This document shows, in pieces, positions 1 through 6,460 of a stretch of 13,158 nucleotides of DNA; positions within the stretch are counted from its first letter, which is position 1, and every line of letters starts with the position of its first letter. This stretch comes from Burkholderiaceae bacterium (GTDB lineage: Bacteria; Pseudomonadota; Gammaproteobacteria; Burkholderiales; Burkholderiaceae_C). Both the position numbers and the translations under genes were made by a program. A model generated the notes under the pieces. It was not told the DNA's origin. It made no database searches and was given only the letters and a program-made list of their open reading frames with translations. The stretch is taken from the NCBI GenBank assembly GCA_017999135.1, contig JAGOBT010000038.1, forward strand, positions 1 to 13,158, given 5' to 3'.

Positions 1-834
1 GCCCGGCCGCTGTTCGCCGCCATGGGCAAGGCCAGCGGCAAGCAGTTCATCATCGACAACAAGGGCGGCGCCGGCGGCACCGTGGGCGCCGGCTTGGCAG
101 CGCGTGCCGCGCCCGATGGCTACACCTTCTTCATGGGGGCGGTGCACCACGCCATCGCGCCGTCGATGTACCCCAAGCTCGACTACAACATCGAGACCGA
201 TTTCGTGCCGGTGGGCCTGATCAGCAGCGTGCCGCAGGTCATCGTGGTCAACCCGCAGAAGGTGCCGGCCACCGACCTGAAGGGCCTGCTCGACTTCCTG
301 CGCAAGAACCCCGCCAAGCTGAACTACGGCTCGGCCGGCAACGGCACCAGCCACCACCTGGCCGGTGAGCTGTTCAAGCTGCAGACCAGGACCTTCATCA
401 CCCACATCCCGTACCGCGGCGCCGGCCCGGCCTTGCAAGACCTGATCGCCGGCCAGGTGGACATGATGTTCGACGGCCTGGGCTCGTCGGCCGCGCACAT
501 CAAGAACGGCCGCATCAAGGCGCTGGCGGTGGCGTCGCCCAGCCGCGCACCGGGCTTCCCCGACGTGCCCACCAGCACCGAAGGCGGCGTGCCCACCTAC
601 CAGGTGGCCACTTGGTACGGCCTGTGGGCGCCCAAGGGCACGCCGCAGCCGGTGATCGACGCGATGACCGCCGAGCTGAAGAAGGCCCTGGGCAGCGACG
701 AACTGAAGGCTGCCTGGGCCGGCCTGGGTGCCAACCCGCCCAACCTGTGGGGCCCGGACTTCGGCCGCTTCGTCGGCAGCGAGGTCAAGCGCTGGGCCGA
801 GGTGGTGAAAGGCTCGGGCGCCAAGCTGGACTGA
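1..834 (+). CDS. Bug-family (TctC-like) periplasmic solute-binding protein, 5' partial
   Basis: The reading frame is open from base 1, so the internal ATG at 22 is not the start; the signal peptide and roughly the first 40-50 residues lie outside the window. The visible 277 residues carry Bug/TctC hallmarks: a GGAGGTVGA segment near the start, DGYT, NYGSAGNGTSHHLAGE, HIPYRGAGPALQDLIAGQVDMMFD and a C-terminal KGTPQPVIDAM stretch. The family is known as periplasmic binding proteins for carboxylates, expanded in Burkholderiales, sometimes feeding TctAB-type membrane subunits. No such membrane genes are seen here, so it is either orphan or its partners lie elsewhere. It ends 3 nt before matB, so they are almost certainly co-transcribed; malonate or a similar dicarboxylate is my inferred ligand. 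Family call is firm, ligand is not. Confidence 0.93.
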   Translation, partial: ARPLFAAMGKASGKQFIIDNKGGAGGTVGAGLAARAAPDGYTFFMGAVHHAIAPSMYPKLDYNIETDFVPVGLISSVPQVIVVNPQKVPATDLKGLLDFLRKNPAKLNYGSAGNGTSHHLAGELFKLQTRTFITHIPYRGAGPALQDLIAGQVDMMFDGLGSSAAHIKNGRIKALAVASPSRAPGFPDVPTSTEGGVPTYQVATWYGLWAPKGTPQPVIDAMTAELKKALGSDELKAAWAGLGANPPNLWGPDFGRFVGSEVKRWAEVVKGSGAKLD

Positions 835-837
835 GCC

Positions 838-2391
838 ATGACTGCCAACGCCAACCTCTTCGTCGCGCTGCGCGCCGCCTTTCCGGCCGACCTGACGGCC
901 ACTGCCGTGGAGGTGGCCGACGGCCCCCACGCCGGCGCCCACTACACCTGGGCCGACCTGGACCGCGGCACGGCCATGCTGGCCAACCTGCTGCAGAGCC
1001 TGGGCCTGCCCGCCGGCAGCCGGGTGGCGGTGCAGACCGAGAAGAGCGTGGAAGCGCTGATGCTGTACCTGGCCGTGCTGCGGGCGGGTCATGTGTTCCT
1101 GCCGCTGAACACCGCCTACCAGGCCGCCGAGATCGGCTATTTCATCGGCAATGCCGAGCCGGCGGTGGTGGTGTGTTCACCGAAGAACTTTGCCTGGGTC
1201 AGCCGCATCGCGTTCTCTGCCGGCACCGGCCATGTGTTCACCCTGGGCGAGGCGCGCGACGGCACGCTGCTGGAGCGCGCCGCAGCACAATCCGACCAGC
1301 ACGTGCCGGCCCTGGTGCAGGCCGATGACATGGCCGCCATCCTCTACACCAGCGGCACCACCGGGCGCAGCAAGGGCGCGATGCTCAGCCACGGCAATCT
1401 GCTGAGCAATGCGCTGACGCTGAAGGCCTACTGGGATTGGCAGCCGGGCGACGTGCTGATCCACGCGCTGCCGATCTTCCATGTGCACGGCCTGTTCGTG
1501 GCCAGCCATGGCGCGCTGCTCAACGGCAGCAAGATGGTGTGGTTCGGCAAGTTCGACCCCAAGGCCACCATCGCCCGCATGGCCGGCGCCACGGTGATGA
1601 TGGGCGTGCCCACGCTGTATGTGCGCATGCTGGCCGAACCCACGCTCACGCGCGAGGCGGTCAAGACCATGCGGCTGTTCATCAGCGGCTCGGCGCCGCT
1701 GCTGGTGGAAACCTTCGACAGCTGGACCGAACGCACCGGCCATGTGCTGCTGGAACGCTACGGCATGAGCGAGACGGTGATGCTGACCAGCAACCCCTGC
1801 CGTGCGGCCGATGGGCCCCGCCGGCGCGGCACCGTGGGGCCGGCCCTGCCCGGCGTGCAGCTGCGGGTAATGGACGACGCCGGCGCGCCCTGCCCGGCCG
1901 GCACCATCGGCCACATCCAGGTGCGCGGCCCGAACGTGTTTGCCGGCTACTGGCGCATGCCGGAGAAGACGGCGGAAGAGTTCACCGCGGATGAACATGG
2001 CCAGAAGTGGTTCAAGACCGGCGACGTCGGCCAGGTGGCGGCCGACGGCTACGTCACCATCGTCGGCCGCAGCAAGGACTTGATCATCAGCGGCGGCTAC
2101 AACATCTACCCGGCCGAGATCGAGGGCTTCCTCAACGACCTGCCCGGCGTGGCCGAATCGGCGGTGATCGGTGTGCCCCACCCCGACTTCGGCGAAGGCG
2201 TGGTGGCGGTGGTGGTGGCACAGCCCGGCGCCACGCTGGACCCCGCGGCGATGATCGGCCAGCTCAAGGCCAGCATCGCCAACTTCAAGGTGCCCAAGCA
2301 CCTGTTCGTGGTGGCCGACCTGCCGCGCAATGCGATGGGCAAGGTGCAGAAGAACCTGCTGCGCGAGCAGCACAAGGCGCTGTTCGCCTGA
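838..2391 (+). CDS. matB: Malonyl-CoA synthetase (MatB-type acyl-CoA ligase)
   Basis: A 517-residue class I adenylate-forming enzyme expected to turn malonate, ATP and CoA into malonyl-CoA, AMP and PPi in the cytoplasm. Visible motifs in order: the P-loop YTSGTTGRSKG at residues 170-180, the LPIFHVHGL segment near 211-219, ERYGMSET at 306-313 (adenine binding and Mg site), FKTGD at 392-396, the hinge region GRSKDLIISGGYNIYP at 410-425, and the C-terminal PRNAMGK with catalytic Lys502. The LPIFHVHGLF and LLERYGMSETVMLTSNP segments are what I associate with MatB rather than with fatty acyl-CoA ligases. Length is normal for the family. The ATG lies 3 nt after the stop of the Bug binding protein, implying translational coupling and a joint role in malonate use. 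No malonyl-CoA decarboxylase (MatA) is visible; it could lie upstream. Methylmalonate is a possible alternative substrate. Confidence 0.88.
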   Translation: MTANANLFVALRAAFPADLTATAVEVADGPHAGAHYTWADLDRGTAMLANLLQSLGLPAGSRVAVQTEKSVEALMLYLAVLRAGHVFLPLNTAYQAAEIGYFIGNAEPAVVVCSPKNFAWVSRIAFSAGTGHVFTLGEARDGTLLERAAAQSDQHVPALVQADDMAAILYTSGTTGRSKGAMLSHGNLLSNALTLKAYWDWQPGDVLIHALPIFHVHGLFVASHGALLNGSKMVWFGKFDPKATIARMAGATVMMGVPTLYVRMLAEPTLTREAVKTMRLFISGSAPLLVETFDSWTERTGHVLLERYGMSETVMLTSNPCRAADGPRRRGTVGPALPGVQLRVMDDAGAPCPAGTIGHIQVRGPNVFAGYWRMPEKTAEEFTADEHGQKWFKTGDVGQVAADGYVTIVGRSKDLIISGGYNIYPAEIEGFLNDLPGVAESAVIGVPHPDFGEGVVAVVVAQPGATLDPAAMIGQLKASIANFKVPKHLFVVADLPRNAMGKVQKNLLREQHKALFA

Positions 2392-2394
2392 GCC

Positions 2395-2413
2395 CGGCGG
2401 CGCTCAGCCGCCG
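2395..2413. terminator. Hairpin at convergent gene ends, possible bidirectional terminator
   Basis: A perfect 7-bp inverted repeat (CGGCGGC and GCCGCCG) with a 5-nt loop spans the 12-nt gap between the stop of matB and the stop of the convergent crotonase gene and enters the last codons of the latter. There is no T-tract on either strand, so it does not meet the classic intrinsic terminator definition. Its place exactly between tail-to-tail genes is the main support; in DNA this GC-rich such stems also arise by chance. Confidence 0.35.
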
Positions 2414-3231
2414 TCCTGCGCCTTGGCAAAGCGGGCATCGCGCCAGGCAATCGCCTCGCGCATGCCGCGCTCGCGCGCAATGTCCATGAAGGCGCGCTTG
2501 TCGGGCGAGCCGTGGCTTTCGATGGTGTGGTCGATGTCCAGCGCCATGCGCAGCGCGGTGGGCATGCCCTGGATGTCGTAGGTGCGGTTCAGCGCCTTCT
2601 TGGTCTGCACCACCAGGTTCGGGTCCATCAGCGCGATGCCGCGCGCGGTGCGCAGCGCCTCGGCCAGGTGGGTGCCGGGCGCCACCACCCGGCTCACCAG
2701 GCCCATGGCCAGTGCCTCACGCGCAGGGATGCGGTCGTCGGCCGACAGGATGATGCGCTTGGCCTGCTTGGGGCTGGTCATCCAGGGCAGCAGCAATGTC
2801 ACGATGCCGGCACCGAACTTCAGCTCGGGCTCGCCGAAGGTGGCGTCTTCATCGGCGATGGTGATGTCGCAGGCCATGGCCAGCTCGAACGCACCGGCCA
2901 GACAGGCGCCATGCACCGCGGCGATGGTGGGCTTGGGGCTGTTCCAGAACCGCATCGTGGTGTCGAAGTCCAGATCCAGGATGGCGCGCCACACGGCGTC
3001 GCCTTCCGGCTTCTGCTCCATCTGCGCCTTCAGGTCGAAGCCGGACGAAAACGCCCGGCCGGCACCGCTGACCACGATCACCCGCACGTCGGCATCGGCC
3101 TCGGCCTGGTCCATCGCGGCGTTGATCTCGTGCAGCGCGCCGGCGTGCAGCGCGTTCAGCCGCTCGGGCCGGTTCAGGGTGAGCTGGGCCACATGGTCGG
3201 CCACGCTGTAGGTGATGGATTGGAAGGTCAT
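2404..3231 (-). CDS. Enoyl-CoA hydratase/isomerase (crotonase) family protein
   Basis: A 275-residue single-domain crotonase-fold protein, normal in length. Visible are LTLNRPERLNAL at 17-28, the first oxyanion-hole region FSSGFDLK at 61-68, the second, HGACLAGAFELAMACD, at 107-122, and FGEPELKFG at 132-140 containing Glu136, which matches the first catalytic Glu of hydratases (Glu144 of rat mitochondrial enzyme). By eye, the second catalytic Glu (rat Glu164) falls on Arg159, so simple hydratase activity is doubtful and another crotonase-type reaction on an acyl-CoA is possible. I chose ATG 3231 because AGGA sits 7 nt upstream and the protein then begins like the family (MTFQSITYSV). A TTG at 3258 would overlap the preceding ligase stop (TTGA) but has no Shine-Dalgarno. 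It follows the ligase gene by 23 nt, so the two are probably one operon acting on the same acyl-CoA. Confidence 0.9.
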   Translation of the reverse strand: MTFQSITYSVADHVAQLTLNRPERLNALHAGALHEINAAMDQAEADADVRVIVVSGAGRAFSSGFDLKAQMEQKPEGDAVWRAILDLDFDTTMRFWNSPKPTIAAVHGACLAGAFELAMACDITIADEDATFGEPELKFGAGIVTLLLPWMTSPKQAKRIILSADDRIPAREALAMGLVSRVVAPGTHLAEALRTARGIALMDPNLVVQTKKALNRTYDIQGMPTALRMALDIDHTIESHGSPDKRAFMDIARERGMREAIAWRDARFAKAQDGG

Positions 3232-3254
3232 GGGCTGGTCCTGCGGTCGTGTGG

Positions 3255-4730
3255 TCAAGGGGGCAGCGGCACCGTCTGGCCGGCAGCGATCAGCGCGCCC
3301 AGCGCGCCGCGGTCGGCCTTGCCGGTGCGGCCCAGCGGCAGCGCCGCGGCCACATGCCAGGCGTCGGGGTGCTTGAACTTCTCCAGCCGGCCCGCCAGGT
3401 GCTGGCGCAGCGCGGCCACGGTCGGCGCCGTGCCGCTGCGCGGCACCACCAGCACATGGATGCGCTCGCCCAACACCGCGTCGGCCACGCCAGTCACCAT
3501 GGCGGCGGCCACATCGGGGTGGGCGCTCAGCGCCTGCTCCACCTCCACCGGCGTCAGCTTGTGGCCGCCGCGGCTGATCAGCTCCTTCTGCCGGCCCATC
3601 AATTCCACCAGGCCATCGGCGTGCTGGCGTGCCAGGTCGCCGGTGCGGAACCAGCCGTGCTGGAAGGCGGCGGCGGTGAGCTCGGGCGCGTCCAGGTAGC
3701 CGGCCAGCAGGAAGGGGCTGCGCAGCTGCAGCTCACCCACCGCGCCCGCAGCCACCGGCTGGCCGGCGGCATCGGCGATGCGGTGCTGCACCTGGGGCGA
3801 CGGGCGGCCGATGCAGCCGGGGCGCCGTGCCGCATCGGCGGGAAAGGCGAAGAAATCGCAGGTGGAGGTTTCGGTCAGGCCATAGATGTCGATCAGCTGC
3901 GTGGCACTGAAGCGCCGGCGCAGCGTCTCGGCCAGGGACAGGCCCAGCAGCTCACCGCCGATCAGCATCTGCCGCAGGTGGCTCTGCTGCACCACCTGGG
4001 CGATGGCCGGGTCCAGCGACGGGTCGGTCAGCACCATGCGCATCATCGTGGGCACCAGGCCCACCTGGGTGATGCGCTCGCCGGCCAGCGTGGCCAGGAA
4101 GCCGGCGGCGTCGAAGCTGACCGCCATCACCAGCGTGCCACCGCGCAGCAGCGTGAGCAACGCCACCCACAGGCCGAAGCCGAAGCTGAGGTTCAGCACC
4201 AGCAGCGTGCGGTCGGTCGGCTGAAAGCGCAGCAGGCTGTCAATCTGCTGCAGCTTGCCACCGAAGGCCGCATGCGTCAGCACCACGCCCTTGGGCACGC
4301 CGGTGGAGCCCGAGGTGAAGATGATGAAGGCCGCACCGGCCAGCAGCGGGCGGTGCGGCGGCGGCCCCTCGGCCAGGGTCTGCAACGCGGGCGGGGCGCT
4401 GGCGTCGGGCCAGTCCAGCCCCAGGCGGGCGCCGGTGCGCTGCTGCAGCCCGGCCAGCAGTGCCGGCGGCGTGCTGCGGTGCACCGCCACCACCACGCCG
4501 CCGGCCAGCCACACGGCCAGCAGCGCGGCGATGTCACCCGGCTGGTTCGACACCATCACCAGCACCGGCTCGTCGGCTCGCAGGCCGGCAGCGCGCAGCC
4601 CTTTCGCGGCTGCCTGGGCCTGGCCGGCCAACGCGCGGTACGTCACTGCTGACCCCGGTGCCTGCAGCGCGGTGGCGTGGTTGAAGCGGCTGCAGGCCTG
4701 CAGCAGTGCGTGGCCCAATCCGTCTGGCAT
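3255..4730 (-). CDS. Class I adenylate-forming acyl-CoA ligase (AMP-binding)
   Basis: A 491-residue AMP-forming ligase. Motifs in order: P-loop FTSGSTGVPKG at 138-148, YGLTETS at 283-289, FRTGD near 361-365, the hinge region GRQKELISRGGHKLTP near 369-384, and GRTGK with the expected catalytic Lys471. All class I adenylation hallmarks are present, so it should be active. The substrate cannot be read from sequence; the segment NLSFGFGLW loosely recalls the FAYGLGN segment of benzoate-type CoA ligases, a weak hint of an aromatic or short acid. Start: ATG 4730 is preceded by AGGAGACCGC, a strong ribosome binding site; ATG 4754 has none. It is the first gene of a minus-strand pair with the crotonase and is divergent from the enoyl-reductase-like gene. 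Alternatives are an acyl-ACP ligase or a stand-alone adenylation enzyme; no carrier-protein or condensation domain is fused. Confidence 0.88.
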   Translation of the reverse strand: MPDGLGHALLQACSRFNHATALQAPGSAVTYRALAGQAQAAAKGLRAAGLRADEPVLVMVSNQPGDIAALLAVWLAGGVVVAVHRSTPPALLAGLQQRTGARLGLDWPDASAPPALQTLAEGPPPHRPLLAGAAFIIFTSGSTGVPKGVVLTHAAFGGKLQQIDSLLRFQPTDRTLLVLNLSFGFGLWVALLTLLRGGTLVMAVSFDAAGFLATLAGERITQVGLVPTMMRMVLTDPSLDPAIAQVVQQSHLRQMLIGGELLGLSLAETLRRRFSATQLIDIYGLTETSTCDFFAFPADAARRPGCIGRPSPQVQHRIADAAGQPVAAGAVGELQLRSPFLLAGYLDAPELTAAAFQHGWFRTGDLARQHADGLVELMGRQKELISRGGHKLTPVEVEQALSAHPDVAAAMVTGVADAVLGERIHVLVVPRSGTAPTVAALRQHLAGRLEKFKHPDAWHVAAALPLGRTGKADRGALGALIAAGQTVPLPP

Positions 4731-4803
4731 GCGGTCTCCTGGCAAGCTGGTCATCTTCAGCGGCTGGCCAGCAGCCCGCCATTGCCGTCAACCCCCACGC
4801 CCC

Positions 4804-4842
4804 GGCTGCACCGTTGCAGCCCGGCGCGGCGAGAATCCGCGC
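4804..4842. promoter_or_regulatory. Two adjacent inverted repeats in a divergent promoter region
   Basis: In the 143-bp region between the minus-strand ligase (start 4730) and the plus-strand oxidoreductase (start 4874) there are two back-to-back dyads. The first is GGCTGCA / TGCAGCC with a 4-nt spacer (4804-4821). The second is GCGCGG / CCGCGC with a 7-nt spacer (4824-4842), its loop ending in GAGAAT, which loosely resembles a -10 box. I found no convincing -35 box at a proper distance. They could be a regulator's operator or 5' leader hairpins. No regulator gene lies directly beside them. Confidence 0.35.
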
Positions 4843-4873
4843 TTGTCCACACCCTCACACGACAAGGCCTGCC

Positions 4874-6049
4874 ATGCAGAAAGAATTCGACATCGTGGTG
4901 CACGGCGCCACCGGCTTCACCGGTCGGCTGGTCATCGAATACCTGCTGGCGCGCGGCGACACCGGCCTGCGCTGGGCCATGGGCGGCCGCAGCCTGGACA
5001 AGCTGGCCGCCGTGCGCGACGAAGTGGGCGCACCCGCCAGCACCCCGCTGGTGGTGACCGACAACGCCAACCCCGCCAGCCTGGCCGCGCTGATGGCCCG
5101 CACCCGCCTGGTGCTGACCACCGTGGGCCCCTACCAGCTGTATGGCAGCGCGCTGGTGCAGGCCTGCGCCGAACACGGCGTCGACTATGTCGACCTGTGC
5201 GGCGAGCCGGCCTGGATGCGCCAGATGATCGACGCCCACCACGCCACGGCCCAGGCCAGTGGCGCACGCATCGTGTTCAGCTGCGGCTTCGATTCCATCC
5301 CGTTCGACCTGGGCGTGTGGATGCTGCAGGATCAGATGGTCAAGCGCTTCGGCGCGCCGGCGCCTCGGGTGCGTGGCCGGGTGCGCAAGATGAAGGGCAC
5401 GTTCTCGGGCGGCACCGCTGCCAGCCTGAAGGCCACCATGGCCGCGGCCGCCACCCAGCCCGGCGTGCTGGACCTGTTGCGCAACCCGTTTGCATTGACG
5501 CCGGGCTTTGAGGGCCCGAAGCAGCCGTCGGGCAACAAGCCGATGGTCGACGAGACGCTGGGGGCTGATGTCTGGGTGGCGCCGTTCGTGATGGCGGCCA
5601 TCAACACCCGCAATGTGCACCGCAGCAACTTCCTGCTGCAACAGGCCTGGGGCGCCGACTTCGTCTACGACGAGATGCTGATCACCGGCAAGGGCGACAA
5701 GGGCCAGGCGATCGCCAATGCCGTGGCCGCCGACAAGAGCCTGGCCAGCGACGACGGCCCCAAGCCGGGTGAAGGCCCGTCGCGCGCCGAGCGCGAGGCC
5801 GGCTTCTACGACGTGCTGTTCCTCGCCACCGGCAAGAGCGGCGAAACCCTGCGCGTGGGCGTGCAGGGCGACCGCGACCCGGGCTATGGCAGCACGTCGA
5901 AGATGATCGCCGAATCGGCGATGTGCCTGCTGCAGGATGCCAGCGCCACGCCGGGCGGTATCTGGACCCCGGCGTCGGCCATGGGCCAGCGCCTGATCGA
6001 CCGGCTGCAGGCCCATGCGGGCCTGACCTTCGCCGTCGAAGCGGCCTGA
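4874..6049 (+). CDS. Saccharopine dehydrogenase-like NAD(P)-binding oxidoreductase (trans-acting enoyl reductase family)
   Basis: A 391-residue protein with an N-terminal Rossmann fold: FDIVVHGATGFTGR at 5-18 supplies the dinucleotide-binding loop, and the GGRS segment at 37-40 fits NADP(H) preference. Further family marks are TTVGPYQLYG at 82-91, DYVDLCGE at 104-111 and SCGFDSIPFDLG at 136-147, typical of the group containing mycobacterial trans-acting enoyl reductases and animal SCCPDH rather than true lysine-pathway saccharopine dehydrogenases. I therefore expect an NADPH-dependent reduction of an enoyl or related lipid-like substrate, but the reaction in this organism is not known. The start at ATG 4874 has AAGG 6 nt upstream and yields the family's usual N-terminus; the frame is open further upstream but without family similarity. 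It is monocistronic here, convergent with the biotin carrier gene 5 nt beyond its stop. Confidence 0.85.
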   Translation: MQKEFDIVVHGATGFTGRLVIEYLLARGDTGLRWAMGGRSLDKLAAVRDEVGAPASTPLVVTDNANPASLAALMARTRLVLTTVGPYQLYGSALVQACAEHGVDYVDLCGEPAWMRQMIDAHHATAQASGARIVFSCGFDSIPFDLGVWMLQDQMVKRFGAPAPRVRGRVRKMKGTFSGGTAASLKATMAAAATQPGVLDLLRNPFALTPGFEGPKQPSGNKPMVDETLGADVWVAPFVMAAINTRNVHRSNFLLQQAWGADFVYDEMLITGKGDKGQAIANAVAADKSLASDDGPKPGEGPSRAEREAGFYDVLFLATGKSGETLRVGVQGDRDPGYGSTSKMIAESAMCLLQDASATPGGIWTPASAMGQRLIDRLQAHAGLTFAVEAA

Positions 6050-6054
6050 GGGCC

Positions 6055-6276
6055 TCAGCTGGCCACGACGGCCAGCACCTGGCCTTCGGTGACGGGATCG
6101 CCCTCGCCGACCAGCAGCTCACGCAGCGTGCCGCCAGCCGGCGCGTCGACCGGGATCTCCATCTTCATCGACTCGATGATCAGGATGGTGTCGCCCTCGG
6201 CGACGCCGGCGCCTGCCTGGCATTCCACCTTCCAGACCGTGCCGGTGACTTGGGATTCGATGCGGTGGATGGCCAT
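6055..6276 (-). CDS. Stand-alone biotinyl (BCCP-like) carrier protein, 73 aa
   Basis: A minimal biotinyl/lipoyl-attachment domain with no other domain. It carries the biotinylation motif ESMKMEIP, with Lys38 as the predicted biotin site, and the usual flanking turns GDTILIIE at 28-35 and EGDPVTEGQVLA near the C-terminus. MKM rather than DKA-type context indicates biotin, not lipoate. Such short carriers are annotated as acetyl-CoA carboxylase biotin carboxyl carrier subunits and work with a separate biotin carboxylase and carboxyltransferase, but neither is present in the window. ATG 6276 was chosen because the family begins at MAIHRIESQV; AGGA lies 10 nt upstream. The frame stays open to 6351, but that extension looks non-domain. 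It is transcribed divergently from the GntR gene and convergent with the oxidoreductase, so it may be controlled by the palindrome at 6384-6393. Confidence 0.87.
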   Translation of the reverse strand: MAIHRIESQVTGTVWKVECQAGAGVAEGDTILIIESMKMEIPVDAPAGGTLRELLVGEGDPVTEGQVLAVVAS

Positions 6277-6383
6277 GGGCGGGGTGTCCTGCAGGCGTGT
6301 TGGGTTGGGCCACGGTGTGGCACGCAGAAGCTGCAACAGTACGCCTCGCAAGGCGGAACGTCCTCAGGGAAAGCACTGAAAAA

Positions 6384-6393
6384 TTGTTAACAA
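6384..6393. promoter_or_regulatory. Candidate GntR-family operator TTGTTAACAA
   Basis: A perfect 10-bp palindrome, TTGTTAACAA, sits in an A/T-rich island of about 20 bp in otherwise very GC-rich DNA, inside the 184-bp gap between the divergent biotin carrier and GntR genes. Its GT-TA-AC core matches the general GntR/FadR-type operator pattern (GT..AC around the centre), and from memory it resembles the TTGTATACAA-type sites of malonate regulators MatR/MdcY. A TAGAAT at 6424-6429 could be a -10 box for the GntR operon, though I see no good -35. Autoregulation by the adjacent GntR protein is the likely role. Confidence 0.55.
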
Positions 6394-6460
6394 ATGACAG
6401 TGCACGGCGGTCGGTCCCGTTCCTAGAATGAAACGGACACCTCCCGTACCCTGCCTGTCC

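Noticed and set aside
3232..3258. TTG start at 3258 for the crotonase gene, overlapping the ligase stop
   Set aside because: No Shine-Dalgarno precedes it and the added nine residues do not match the family, whereas ATG 3231 has AGGA at good spacing.
3249..4652. A 467-codon open frame on the plus strand opposite the ligase, plus similar long shadows at 1177-2373 and 4757-6016 (minus)
   Set aside because: All lie antisense to genes with complete catalytic motifs and show the His/Gln/Arg/Gly-rich composition of shadow frames; none has recognisable domains.
4706..4873. N-terminal extension of the saccharopine-dehydrogenase-like protein starting upstream of 4874
   Set aside because: The extension has no family similarity and lies in the divergent promoter region; the ATG at 4874 has a ribosome binding site and gives the expected Rossmann N-terminus.
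6046..6058. CTGAG-GGC-CTCAG dyad between the reductase and biotin-carrier stops, as a terminator
   Set aside because: The stem is only 5 bp with a 3-nt loop and no T-tract; too weak to call in DNA this GC-rich.
6318..6336. TGGCACGCAGAAGCTGC, resembling a sigma-54 promoter
   Set aside because: The spacing between the GG and GC elements is 9 nt, not the required 10, and the -12 element does not read TTGC.
6342..6355. CGCCT-CGCA-AGGCG dyad upstream of the biotin-carrier gene
   Set aside because: A 5-bp stem is expected by chance here and nothing else supports a regulatory role.
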